From Paenibacillus caui (GTDB taxonomy: Bacteria; Bacillota; Bacilli; Paenibacillales; Paenibacillaceae): 64,000 nt of DNA. Position numbers and translations under genes: made by a program. Within the stretch, counting starts at the first letter, position 1. Each line of letters opens with the position of its first letter. The stretch covers positions 62,001 to 126,000 of the forward strand of contig NZ_JAIOGQ010000009.1 in the NCBI RefSeq assembly GCF_019904135.1. The letters run 5' to 3'. The notes under the pieces were generated by a model, which worked only from the letters and a program-made list of their open reading frames with translations, ran no database searches and was not told the origin of the DNA. Shown here one piece after another: positions 27,143-35,322 of this stretch.

Positions 27143-27826
27143 TCATCTTGGATGAGGGAGGTTCAGCAAAAAATCGTCAACATCGCGATCAGCTTTCGTT
27201 TGATTGCATAAATTGCAGGCGCACACGCAATTGACCGGCGTCGTATGGCCGCCTTTGGCTCTCGGAAGCAGATGGTCAATGGTATCGCCATAGGCTCCGC
27301 AGTAGTGACAGGTATAGTGATCCCTCTGCAAAATAAACTGTCTGAACTCCCTGTTCGTGAACAAGCGGCGGATCGTATGCCGGTTCACGACGACGGCCGC
27401 CTTCTCCTTCACCAGGAGCTTGGCCAACTCCGGATCAATTTCCTGCTGCCAGCGGCGGCCTTTATCGCTTTTCCCCCGCATGCGGATCATTCCGGAGCGC
27501 AGCGGCTTCAGATCTTCCAGGTCAAGAGGCCGGGGAGCTTTAGCGGACCCGGACCGCTTGGGCTCCGCCCCTGCCGCCTTCGGCTTATTCGGTTTATTCG
27601 GCTTATGGTCCGCCGGACTCTTGGCCGGGGCATTCCTCATGGTCAGCCGCGCGGCAGCGGCTGTAGCTGTAGCGGTTTCCGCACGCTGCTCCCTGCACTC
27701 CTTGCAGGCTCCCCTTCGCGAGCCTGTGCCGGCCCGCCTTCCTGTCCGGCGCCTGAAATCGGTGACCGGTTTTATTTTTAAACAATAGCTGCACGTTTTG
27801 GTTTGAGGCTGCTCGGTTATCGTCAT
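27143..27826 (-). CDS. HNH endonuclease domain protein
   Basis: The protein has 227 residues. A Cys4-like zinc motif at the N-terminus (CSYCLKIKPVTDF, then CKEC) is followed by a low-complexity Ala/Thr/Lys/Pro linker (about 50-95) and a C-terminal HNH domain: RDHYTCHYCGAYGD, TIDHLLPRAKGG with the catalytic His, and CACNLCNQTKADR. Stand-alone HNH proteins of this kind are common in Bacillales chromosomes and phages and nick or cleave DNA; the target is unknown. The ATG has only a weak ribosome site (GAAG). No phage genes are adjacent. Confidence 0.85.
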   Translation of the reverse strand: MTITEQPQTKTCSYCLKIKPVTDFRRRTGRRAGTGSRRGACKECREQRAETATATAAAARLTMRNAPAKSPADHKPNKPNKPKAAGAEPKRSGSAKAPRPLDLEDLKPLRSGMIRMRGKSDKGRRWQQEIDPELAKLLVKEKAAVVVNRHTIRRLFTNREFRQFILQRDHYTCHYCGAYGDTIDHLLPRAKGGHTTPVNCVCACNLCNQTKADRDVDDFLLNLPHPR

Positions 27827-28013
27827 CGGTCTTCAAACGGGGTTATGGTTAATCCCGCTCTTGTTTATCACCTCGTGTCCTGTTAAATAAGGATTCTCCT
27901 GTCTATATTATAACGTATAACCATTAGGCCGCAGAATATGCCGCTTGGCGGTTTGAAGCATACCGCCCGTAAGGTACTTCTAAACAGGCAAAACTTAAAG
28001 GAGGCAGCCTGTC

Positions 28014-29489
28014 ATGAAACGGAATCATACGATCATGCAATTTTTCGAATGGCATTTGGAGCCGGACGGAACGCACTGGAACAGGCTTGCCGAACTCGCG
28101 CCCGGGCTAAAGGAAGCCGGCATCGATGCCGTCTGGATTCCCCCGGCTACCAAGGCGATCACCCCGGACGACAACGGATATGGCGTCTATGATTTATATG
28201 ATCTGGGGGAGTTCGAGCATAAAGGGGCGGTCCGGACCAAATACGGTACGAAGCAGCAGCTGGTTTCGGCCATCCGGGCTTGCCGTGATCACGGCATTGA
28301 GGTTTATGTCGATGTGGTCATGAACCACAAGGCGGGCGCGGATGAGACGGAACGCTTCAACGTGATTGAAGTCAATCCGGATAACCGGACCGAAGCGATA
28401 TCCGGGCCTTTTGAAATCGAGGGGTGGACCAGGTTCTCTTTTCCAGGAAGAAAAGGCAAGTACTCCGATTTCAAGTGGAACTTCGAACACTTCAACGGAA
28501 CCGACTATGACCAAAGCCAGAAACGAAAAGGGATATTCCGCATTCTCGGCGAGAACAAGGACTGGAATTCCAATGTGGACAGCGAATTCGGCAACTATGA
28601 CTACCTCATGTTTGCCAATATCGACTACAACCATCCCGTTGTCCGTAAGGAAATGGCCAAATGGGGAGAATGGCTTGCGGACACGCTCAGATGCGGGGGA
28701 TTCCGTCTGGACGCCATCAAGCATATCAATCACGATTTCATCAGGGAGTTTGCCGTCTCCATGAAAAAGAAGTACGGCGACAAATTTTATCTGGTAGGCG
28801 AGTTCTGGAATCCGAACCTTGAAAATTGCCGGCGCTTTCTGGATAACGTGGATTATCAGATCGACCTGTTTGATGTAACGCTCCACTATAAGCTGCAAGC
28901 GGCCTCTGCGGCCGGCAGAAGCTTCGACCTGCGGACCCTTTTTAACGATACTCTGGTGGGGTCGCATCCGATGAACGCGGTCACCTTTGTGGACAATCAT
29001 GACTCTCAGCCGGCCGAATCGCTGGAGTCGTGGGTGCAGGACTGGTTCAAGCAAAGCGCCTATGCCTTGATCCTGCTGCGCAAGGACGGCTACCCGGTGG
29101 TCTTCTACGGAGATTATTACGGGATCGGCGGAGACCAGCCGATCCCGGGCAAGAAGGCTGCCATCGATCCGCTGTTGTATGCGCGGGCAAACAAGGCTTA
29201 CGGCGAGCAGGAAGATTATTTCGACCATCCGAATACAATCGGCTGGGTCCGGCTTGGCGATCCAGAAGCCGTGCGCTCCGGGTGCGCGGTCGTCATTTCA
29301 AACGGGGACGACGGAAGCAAAAGGATGTTGGTCGGACAAGCCAGGGCCGGGGAAGTGTGGGTGGATCTGACCGGCAACCGCAAAGACCGCGTAACGATCG
29401 CCGGGGACGGATTCGGCGTATTCCCGGTGAACGGGGGCAGTGTGTCGGTATGGGCGCAGCCGGAACAGGATCCTGCGCAAAACGGATAA
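28014..29489 (+). CDS. cytoplasmic alpha-amylase, GH13
   Basis: The 491-residue protein has no signal peptide. The GH13 conserved regions are all present: VYVDVVMNHKAGAD (region I), GFRLDAIKHIN with the catalytic Asp (region II), LVGEFW with the acid/base Glu (region III) and FVDNHDSQP (region IV). The start MKRNHTIMQFFEWHLEPDG is typical of liquefying GH13 subfamily 5 enzymes, here in an intracellular form that would act on imported maltodextrins or glycogen. AAAGGAGGCAG precedes the ATG. No maltose-import genes are adjacent. The 3' end is 121 bases before patA. Confidence 0.93.
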   Translation: MKRNHTIMQFFEWHLEPDGTHWNRLAELAPGLKEAGIDAVWIPPATKAITPDDNGYGVYDLYDLGEFEHKGAVRTKYGTKQQLVSAIRACRDHGIEVYVDVVMNHKAGADETERFNVIEVNPDNRTEAISGPFEIEGWTRFSFPGRKGKYSDFKWNFEHFNGTDYDQSQKRKGIFRILGENKDWNSNVDSEFGNYDYLMFANIDYNHPVVRKEMAKWGEWLADTLRCGGFRLDAIKHINHDFIREFAVSMKKKYGDKFYLVGEFWNPNLENCRRFLDNVDYQIDLFDVTLHYKLQAASAAGRSFDLRTLFNDTLVGSHPMNAVTFVDNHDSQPAESLESWVQDWFKQSAYALILLRKDGYPVVFYGDYYGIGGDQPIPGKKAAIDPLLYARANKAYGEQEDYFDHPNTIGWVRLGDPEAVRSGCAVVISNGDDGSKRMLVGQARAGEVWVDLTGNRKDRVTIAGDGFGVFPVNGGSVSVWAQPEQDPAQNG

Positions 29490-29610
29490 GCGGGTGCCCG
29501 AGGGGAACCGTCAGAAGAAATGGCTTGACGGCGGCTATTCCCCTTCTCCTTCCGCCTGTTGTACACTAGTTATAGAGATTACAGGAAGAAGGCAGGTGCT
29601 TGTTCGCACA

Positions 29611-30777
29611 ATGGAACATTTAATCAATTCAGAAGTTAAAAATATTCAGATCAGCGGCATCCGCCAGATTGCCAATAAAGTGACGGAATATCCCGACGCC
29701 CTCTCGCTGACGATCGGCCAGCCCGATTTTCCGACGCCTGCCCATATTATGGACGCGGCCCATCGGGCCATTGATGCGGGGCGCACCGTATATACCCCCA
29801 ATCCGGGACTGCCCGAGCTGAGGGAAGCGGCAGCGGATTTTATAGCCCGCAAATACGGCCTGACCTATAACGGAGTGGATGAGGTGATCGTCACCAACGG
29901 GGCCAGCGAAGCGCTCGATATCGCCCTCAGGACGATTCTTGACGAAGGGGACGAAGTCATCCTGCAGGGGCCGATCTACCCGGGCTATGAGCCGCTCATC
30001 CGATTATCCGGCGGAAATCCCGTGTACGCGGATGCGAGAAGCACCGGCTTCAAACTGACCGCGGACCTGATAGCAGCCCACCTGACTACGAAGACGAAAG
30101 CAGTCATCCTGGGGTATCCCTCCAACCCGACCGGCCGGGTTCTGACACGCGGGGAGCTGCAGGATATTGCCGATCTGCTTAAGGACCGGGACATATTTAT
30201 TATCTCCGATGAAATCTACAGCGAGCTGATTTACGATGGGCCTCATCAATCGATCGCCGCGCTGGACGGCATGCGCTCCAAAACGATCGTCATTAACGGC
30301 TTGTCGAAATCGCACTCCATGACCGGCTGGCGCATCGGATTCACGCTGGCTCCGGCGGAAATCACCCGGCATATGGTCAAGGTGCACCAGTACAATGTGA
30401 CCTGCGCCAGCTCGATCAGCCAGTATGCGGCGCTTGAAGCGCTGACCGCCGGGTTTGATGACGCCCTGCCGATGAAGGAAGCCTACCGCTTTCGGCGCGA
30501 CTATGTCTACGACCGCTTAACCGCCATGGGGCTTCCCCTCGTCAAGCCGGAAGGGGCGTTCTATCTGTTCCCTTCGATTGAGCACCTTGGCATGAAATCG
30601 ATGGATTTCGCCCTGAAGCTGCTGGATGAGGCCGGCCTCGCCGTCGTCCCCGGCAGCGCCTTTTCGGAATACGGCGAAGGCTATATCCGGATTTCCTACG
30701 CTTACTCCATGGAAGTCCTTGAGCAGGGAATGAACCGGCTGGAGAACTTTGTGAACAAACAGCTGTCCGCGCAGTAA
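29611..30777 (+). CDS. patA: N-acetyl-L,L-diaminopimelate aminotransferase
   Basis: This 388-residue class I/II PLP aminotransferase is close along its whole length to the B. subtilis PatA I recall (opening MEHLINSEVK; SLTIGQPDFPTPAHI; PIYPGYEP; VINGLSKSHSMTGWRIG with the PLP-binding Lys in LSKSH). It catalyses the transamination in the acetylase branch of meso-diaminopimelate and lysine synthesis. The frame is open much further upstream, but homology sets the start at ATG 29611. The two preceding enzymes of the branch, dapH and dapL, lie less than 1 kb away in converging orientation, with a toxin locus between. Confidence 0.93.
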   Translation: MEHLINSEVKNIQISGIRQIANKVTEYPDALSLTIGQPDFPTPAHIMDAAHRAIDAGRTVYTPNPGLPELREAAADFIARKYGLTYNGVDEVIVTNGASEALDIALRTILDEGDEVILQGPIYPGYEPLIRLSGGNPVYADARSTGFKLTADLIAAHLTTKTKAVILGYPSNPTGRVLTRGELQDIADLLKDRDIFIISDEIYSELIYDGPHQSIAALDGMRSKTIVINGLSKSHSMTGWRIGFTLAPAEITRHMVKVHQYNVTCASSISQYAALEALTAGFDDALPMKEAYRFRRDYVYDRLTAMGLPLVKPEGAFYLFPSIEHLGMKSMDFALKLLDEAGLAVVPGSAFSEYGEGYIRISYAYSMEVLEQGMNRLENFVNKQLSAQ

Positions 30778-30797
30778 CCGGGTAGCGGGAGCAAAAT

Positions 30798-30843
30798 AAA
30801 GCCCTTATCTGATACCGGCAAGAAGGATCAGGTAAGGGCTTTT
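30798..30843 (+). terminator. patA terminator
   Basis: AAAGCCCTTA..TGAT pairs with ATCA..TAAGGGCTTT, then TTGTG. Confidence 0.75.
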
Positions 30844-30902
30844 GTGTGTGATTTGTAATGTGCAAGATCATTTGTTCGTATCATTTATTGTTTTCTCATT
30901 AG

Positions 30903-30931
30903 TTGAGGTATATTTTTAAGTGTGTTAAGAT
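30903..30931 (+). promoter_or_regulatory. promoter of a putative antitoxin RNA
   Basis: TTGAGG (30903-30908), exactly 17 bases, TAAGAT (30926-30931). It points toward the converging small toxin gene and is not followed by any reading frame with a ribosome site. Confidence 0.55.
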
Positions 30932-30937
30932 AAAAAT

Positions 30938-31065
30938 ACATAGGGAGTCGTGCTTGCCACACGACTCCATGTACACTTGCCGCTTTAAAGAGCGGTCGGC
31001 TGTGCTAAGGTGTTACGACCGAAATAGACCGCATCCCTTTGCGTAGGGCGGTCTATTTCTTTGTG
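30938..31065 (+). ncRNA. putative antisense antitoxin RNA, overlapping the 3' end of the toxin mRNA
   Basis: A transcript from the 30903 promoter to the hairpin at 31022-31058 would be about 125 nt, untranslated and highly structured (stems GAGTCGTG/CACGACTC near 30946 and CCGCTT/AGCGG near 30981). Its last 40 bases are perfectly antisense to the end of the toxin mRNA, as for RatA/TxpA and SR4/BsrG in B. subtilis. Ends are inferred from promoter and terminator only. Confidence 0.45.
31022..31058. terminator. shared bidirectional terminator of toxin mRNA and antisense RNA
   Basis: A perfect 11-bp outer stem AAATAGACCGC / GCGGTCTATTT. On the minus strand the toxin stop codon TAG lies inside the stem. 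Confidence 0.7.
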
Positions 31066-31172
31066 TTTTGATTAATCGCTGCGACGATGGCCACCACCAG
31101 CGTCAGCAGCGCAATGATAAGCGCGCCAAAACTGATCATGATCGTCAAAGCATCCTTAATCTCCACAGGCAT
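31053..31172 (-). CDS. Hol_Tox-type holin-like toxin peptide (type I TA toxin)
   Basis: This peptide of 37-39 residues has a short polar start (EIKDALT), a single hydrophobic helix MISFGALIIALLTLVVAIV that closely matches the putative holin-like toxin family (Hol_Tox) as I know it, and a Lys-rich tail (NQNTKK). Such peptides insert in the membrane and are toxic when overproduced. The ribosome site AAGGGAGGTGAT is unusually long and sits right against the ATG at 31172; it is spaced better (about 8 bases) for the GTG at 31166, which I favour. CTCCC, four bases upstream of this site, can pair with its GGGAG and hide it. The gene is too short to be found by ordinary length cut-offs. Confidence 0.8.
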   Translation of the reverse strand: MPVEIKDALTIMISFGALIIALLTLVVAIVAAINQNTKK

Positions 31173-31175
31173 CAC

Positions 31176-31189
31176 CTCCCTTCCGGGAG
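31176..31189 (-). promoter_or_regulatory. hairpin hiding the toxin ribosome-binding site
   Basis: In the mRNA, CTCCC-GGAA-GGGAG forms a tetraloop hairpin whose 3' arm is the core of the Shine-Dalgarno sequence. Confidence 0.55.
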
Positions 31190-31232
31190 ATTAGCCGACC
31201 GTCCTTTTAAGCCAGTTTCGTGTACAAGTTTT

Positions 31233-31241
31233 ATTATAGCA
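31233..31241 (-). promoter_or_regulatory. extended -10 promoter of the toxin gene
   Basis: TGCTATAAT on the minus strand: perfect -10 with the TGN extension; no good -35. It predicts an mRNA of about 205 nt ending at the shared terminator. Confidence 0.55.
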
Positions 31242-31437
31242 AACTTTGGAAGATAAGAAAGCATTCATATAATAGATTGGAAAGTAAAAATACTTATTCG
31301 TTCCAAATGGCTGCTCCTGATTTGAAGCCTATTTGCTGTTATTAATCTCAAAATCCAAAAATCCAGTTGAACACGTTCGTCACTCCATCTACAAAGATTA
31401 TCGCACAATCACGAGGATTTCCTTTGTTCAGCAAGCC

Positions 31438-32595
31438 CTAATTGTGCTCTTTGCCGTTCGATTTCCAGGTCAAATAGTCGGCCATTACCGAAATCGCGAG
31501 GCCGATGGCCTCTTCCTTCGGTTCCAGCTTCGCATGATGGAGCCCGTACGGCGTATCTACGCCCAGCCAGAACATGAAGCCAGGGGCCGCCTCCAGGAAA
31601 TAACCGAAGTCCTCCCCGGTCATCGCCTCGGTGCACTCATGAAGCTGCACATCATCCCGCTCCTGCAGCCAGTCCATAAACTCCCGGGTAAGCTTAGCTT
31701 CATTGAACACCTGGCGGTAATTGGCGCCATAATTGATTTCGGCCCGGCATTCAAATCCGGTCTCAATGCCGCGGACCAGATTTTCGATCCGTGCCTTGAT
31801 CTTGCTCATCGACTCCGCCGACAGCGTCCGGATCGTGCCTTCCAGCCGCGCTCTCTCCGCGATGATGTTTTGCTTGGTCCCGCCCTCGACCTTGCCGATG
31901 GTGATGACCGCGGAATCCAGCGGATCGATGTTACGGGAGATCACGGTCTGCAGCTGACCGACAAGCTGACAGCCCGCTACGACCATGTCGTTCGCCTTAT
32001 GCGGATACGCCGCATGTCCGCCCGTCCCTACAAGATCGATGAACAGCTCCGACGTGTTCGCGAACAGAATGCCCGGCCGTGTCGCAATCGTGCCTACGGG
32101 GTATTCGGGGGCCACATGGAGGGCCACAATCTGGTCCGGCAGCCAGTCTGCCAATTCCTCGCTGGCCAGCATCGGCTGGGCGCCGCCCGGCCCCTCTTCC
32201 GCTGGCTGGAACAGCACGATCAGATCGTCCGCAATCGGATGCTCCGCAAAATGCGCTACAATGCCAAGCCCGATCGTCATATGCAGATCATGGCCGCAGG
32301 CGTGCATATAGCCCTTATGCTTGGAGCGGAAATCGTATCCTGTTTCCTCCTCAATCGGCAGCCCGTCCATATCGGCGCGGTAGCCGAGCTTCCGCTTCGG
32401 CGCCGTTCCGGCGATTTTGACCAGAATGCCGGTTCTCCATGTCCGGATTTCCAGCCGCTCCTGCGGGAGCTTGTCCAAATAGTCCAGCAAATAGCGCTGG
32501 GTTTTGAACTCCTGAAAGCCCGGCTCGGGTATCTGATGCAAGTCGCGTCTTACCGCGATGAAAGAATTCGTCTTCTCCGAATCCCAATAACTCAT
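31438..32595 (-). CDS. dapL: N-acetyldiaminopimelate deacetylase (M20 family)
   Basis: This 385-residue M20-type amidohydrolase has [15 protein letters not shown] at the start, the metal site HACGHDLHM near residue 100 (Cys and His ligands), QPAEEGPGG near 135 with the catalytic Glu pair, and [11 protein letters not shown] near 330. It corresponds to B. subtilis YkuR, which removes acetate from N-acetyl-L,L-diaminopimelate, the step after PatA. It lies 98 bases downstream of dapH on the same strand, the ykuQR order. A hippurate hydrolase role is the main alternative, but the context decides. Confidence 0.92.
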   Translation of the reverse strand: MSYWDSEKTNSFIAVRRDLHQIPEPGFQEFKTQRYLLDYLDKLPQERLEIRTWRTGILVKIAGTAPKRKLGYRADMDGLPIEEETGYDFRSKHKGYMHACGHDLHMTIGLGIVAHFAEHPIADDLIVLFQPAEEGPGGAQPMLASEELADWLPDQIVALHVAPEYPVGTIATRPGILFANTSELFIDLVGTGGHAAYPHKANDMVVAGCQLVGQLQTVISRNIDPLDSAVITIGKVEGGTKQNIIAERARLEGTIRTLSAESMSKIKARIENLVRGIETGFECRAEINYGANYRQVFNEAKLTREFMDWLQERDDVQLHECTEAMTGEDFGYFLEAAPGFMFWLGVDTPYGLHHAKLEPKEEAIGLAISVMADYLTWKSNGKEHN

Positions 32596-32693
32596 TATTC
32601 GGTCACCCTCCCGTTTGTTCTATAATACAGAAAGCCCGGCGCAGCCGCCGAGCCCTGAATAGCTTAAGGTTTTGTTTTTCGCCCGGTTGCCGA

Positions 32694-33407
32694 TTACAGC
32701 TGACGGAGCTCTTGAAGGATCTCGGTCTTCGACTTTGTTTTGTCGTCGACCTGTTTGATTACGCGTGCTGGCGTTCCCGCAACGACAGAGAATGGAGGCA
32801 CGTCTTCCGTTACGACGGCACCCGCTGCTACAACGGCGCCTTCCCCGATGCGAACGCCTTCCAGCACTACCGCATTGGCGCCGATCAGCACGTCGTCCTC
32901 CACGACAACCGGCTGCGCGGAAGGCGGCTCAATAACGCCGGCTAGAACGGTGCCCGCACCGATGTGGCACATTTTACCCACTTTCACGCGTCCGCCAAGC
33001 ACTGCTCCCATATCGATCATCGTACCTTCCCCGATCGTGACGCCGATATTAATGACCGCGCCCATCATAATGACGGCGTTGTCGCCGATGCTGACCATTT
33101 CGCGGATGAAAGCGCCCGGCTCAATGCGCGCATTGATGTTCTTAAGATCAAGCATCGGAATGGCCGAGTTGCGGCGGTCGTTCTCGATGACATAATCTTC
33201 GATCTGGCCGCTGTTCGCTTCCAGAACCGGCTGAATATCAGCCCAATCGCCAAATACGACACCGCTCTCTCCGGAAATAAACGTTTTCACGTTTTCTCCG
33301 AACGGTACGGATTCCAGATTGCCTTTCACATATACTTTAACCGGCGTTTTCTTCTTGCTGGTTTTAATCAGGTTAATCACTTCTTGTGTGTTCATCTCGG
33401 TAGACAT
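32694..33407 (-). CDS. dapH: tetrahydrodipicolinate N-acetyltransferase
   Basis: The enzyme has 237 residues. An N-terminal DapH domain (about 1-85, [20 protein letters not shown]) is followed by a left-handed beta-helix of hexapeptide repeats ([17 protein letters not shown] and several more, about 95-200). It acetylates tetrahydrodipicolinate with acetyl-CoA, committing it to the acetylase branch of diaminopimelate synthesis. First gene of dapH-dapL. A promoter TTGCGG-17-TATAAA with a TG extension lies about 75 bases upstream. The second Met, four codons in, is an alternative start. Confidence 0.95.
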   Translation of the reverse strand: MSTEMNTQEVINLIKTSKKKTPVKVYVKGNLESVPFGENVKTFISGESGVVFGDWADIQPVLEANSGQIEDYVIENDRRNSAIPMLDLKNINARIEPGAFIREMVSIGDNAVIMMGAVINIGVTIGEGTMIDMGAVLGGRVKVGKMCHIGAGTVLAGVIEPPSAQPVVVEDDVLIGANAVVLEGVRIGEGAVVAAGAVVTEDVPPFSVVAGTPARVIKQVDDKTKSKTEILQELRQL

Positions 33408-33481
33408 AATATCCTGACAGCTCCTTTACAGCCTTATTAACGTAACCCGGACGGACAAGCCGGCGGGCACAAACTACATCC

Positions 33482-33510
33482 TTTATAGCATAAAAGGAAC
33501 GCAGCCGCAA
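33482..33510 (-). promoter_or_regulatory. dapH-dapL promoter
   Basis: On the minus strand TTGCGG, 17 bases, TATAAA, with TGC directly before the -10 box. Confidence 0.65.
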
Positions 33511-33759
33511 TTGAACGAAGACAGAAAAACATTTTTCAGGTGGCTTTGTTAAGTTCGGCCCGAATCTTTTTATAAATCTAATGGTTCAAGAGTCGTTGGC
33601 TTAACCCATATGGGGATTTTTAGTATGATTACTATAAATTTATTTCGCAGCAGAATTTCACACATAAAGGTAGTTGTAGACTCCATTTTAGTACTAGATT
33701 CTAAGGAATACGCAGGGTTGACTAAAGATTGGGAACATCCTTAAAGGAGCGTCAAATCC
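33511..33759. other. gene-free gap before the Imm11-like gene
   Basis: The sequence becomes AT-rich from about 33540, marking the start of a probable acquired patch. The only feature noted is TACTATAAAT near 33630, a possible -10 box without a clear -35. Confidence 0.3.
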
Positions 33760-34587
33760 ATGAAAGTTTATGAATTGAGAAATAATTTCAAGTCCACGAT
33801 TTTAAGAGCTGTTGACGATAGGGACCATCCTATTTGCGGGGACTTTAACGGAGAATCTAAAAAACACATTTGGACACCTGTTAAAGTCGAGACACTTTAT
33901 AAAAAAACATATATGGATTTTCCAAAATTAATATATGGAAAGCCTATCGTTTCCTACCAGGTTAAAAGCATACTTGAGACATATGTATCTAATGAAGTAG
34001 AGTTTCTACCATTAGCTCATCAGGAACTAGACTTGTATCTGATGAATGTAATAAATGTTCTGGACTGCGTGGATTGGGAACGATCCGATGTTCAACTGAC
34101 TTCAAAAAAACATTTTGCAGGATTCAATAACCTTGTATTTGATTTTTCTAAAATTCCATTGAATACGTATGTTTTTAAATTCAAAGAACTAGCAGAAGTA
34201 AGAACATTCGTAACCGAATCCTTTAAAAATCTCATCGAACGCAACAAACTCAAAGGTCTGGATTTTTCGGTTGTATACGACTCGGAATTTACGGAGAAGA
34301 AGGAGCTAGAACAGAAGCGGGCTTACGAAGCCGCTTTAGCCGCCATTGAAAATAACAAACGCCTGGAAATTTCATACGAGGAAGCTAGAGAACGGGTAGA
34401 TCACGGAGCCGCGATGGCAAGCGGTAAATGGAAAATGCAGTTGGATGAACAAGGGCGATTTGGACTGGGGGAACTTCTGCCTGATTTAACCTACCAGTGG
34501 ATACGCCCTATTTATATTCCGCCAATCCTGCTCGGTTATCGCTGGCACGAGGTCGAGAAATCCGAAATTTCGAATTCATACGGATAA
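33760..34587 (+). CDS. Imm11/DUF1629-like immunity protein
   Basis: The protein has 275 residues, soluble, no signal peptide. The middle has the pattern I associate with Imm11 (DUF1629): DFPKLIYGKPIVSYQVKSIL, then EVEFLPL, LMNVINVLDCVDW and YVFKFKELAEVRTFVTESF. Such proteins usually protect against contact-dependent or secreted polymorphic toxins. No toxin gene is adjacent, so this would be an orphan immunity gene. A helical tail (about 185-220) and a Trp-rich end follow. AAAGGAG precedes the ATG. It is AT-rich compared with dapH and followed by a strong hairpin, and was probably acquired. Confidence 0.7.
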   Translation: MKVYELRNNFKSTILRAVDDRDHPICGDFNGESKKHIWTPVKVETLYKKTYMDFPKLIYGKPIVSYQVKSILETYVSNEVEFLPLAHQELDLYLMNVINVLDCVDWERSDVQLTSKKHFAGFNNLVFDFSKIPLNTYVFKFKELAEVRTFVTESFKNLIERNKLKGLDFSVVYDSEFTEKKELEQKRAYEAALAAIENNKRLEISYEEARERVDHGAAMASGKWKMQLDEQGRFGLGELLPDLTYQWIRPIYIPPILLGYRWHEVEKSEISNSYG

Positions 34588-34673
34588 GATATGGGGTTTT
34601 GCCCTATTTTTATTAAAAATTTTGCAAAGACGGGATTCCGAAGGTCATATCGCGCCTGAAAAACAAGCTTGGT

Positions 34674-34720
34674 CCCGCCCGTGATCTGATCTCGTCAGGC
34701 CATTTGGGCGGGTTCCTTTA
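34674..34720 (+). terminator. terminator after the Imm11-like gene
   Basis: CCCGCCC / GGGCGGG with a 25-base loop, then TTCCTTTA. Confidence 0.6.
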
Positions 34721-34765
34721 CTCACGAAATAAAACGGATGAATAATCAAAGTGAGGAGTGCTTCC

Positions 34766-35322
34766 ATGAAAAATATCAAAAGTTTTGGATCGCGGCATTC
34801 ATCTCATCCATCATCGTCAGTTCGAATGCAGTCCCAACCTTTGCAGGTGACACTTCGTTTCAGGATATTTCGAAGTCGTATTGGGGATACGCAGACATTC
34901 AATGGGCTATAGAGCGCAAGGTTACAACAGGCTATCCTGACGGCAAATTCAGACCGAATCAGACCATCCGCCAGAATGAATTGTTAGCTATGCTGATCAG
35001 AGCGTTTCAACCGTCCGATTTTCAAGCCGATTCCTCCTCTGCTTGGGATGTTTCCTATGTCACTTCTTTCATCTAAAGATTTAAGCAAAAATACGATGAA
35101 CTAAAGCCCCGTCCTGCCACTAAACAATCCTATAATCGCGAAGAAAATGTCATCGTGTATAAGAACGATACCTTTCACTTTACTTTGACCCTCCCTTTAA
35201 GCTGGAAAGATAAATATAAAGTTGTCCACCAGACACAACCCGAACCCGTGAAGCAGGACGCTCTGCTCTACCGCTTTCTTCACTTTCGAGAACTGAAGAT
35301 TTCAATATTTAGGGTTCGCTGA
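34766..35322 (+). pseudogene. decayed S-layer-homology (SLH) surface protein gene
   Basis: A well-spaced GTGAGGAG site serves the ATG at 34766 (MKNIKSF), but the SLH sequence continues in another frame: a signal peptide (WIAAFISSIIVSSNAVPTFAG) and one SLH repeat (FQDISKSYWGYADIQWAIERK, then GYPDGKFRPNQTI). One missing T in the T-run near 34785 explains the shift. The SLH frame then meets TAA at 35074 and stays readable after it (NVIVYKNDTFHFTLTLPLSWKDKY) to the TGA at 35320. Two disabling changes in one short gene make it a pseudogene. The intact relatives are cell-surface proteins of Paenibacillaceae. A short alternative start at 34738 has no ribosome site. Confidence 0.7.

Larger units (their letters stand above)
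30983..31211. repeat. 19-base imperfect inverted repeat flanking the toxin locus
   Basis: CTTTAAAGAGCGGTCGGCT (30983-31001) matches, at 16 of 19 bases, the minus strand of 31193-31211. The same sequence is therefore present near the middle of the antisense RNA and in the 5' leader of the toxin mRNA. Confidence 0.6.
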
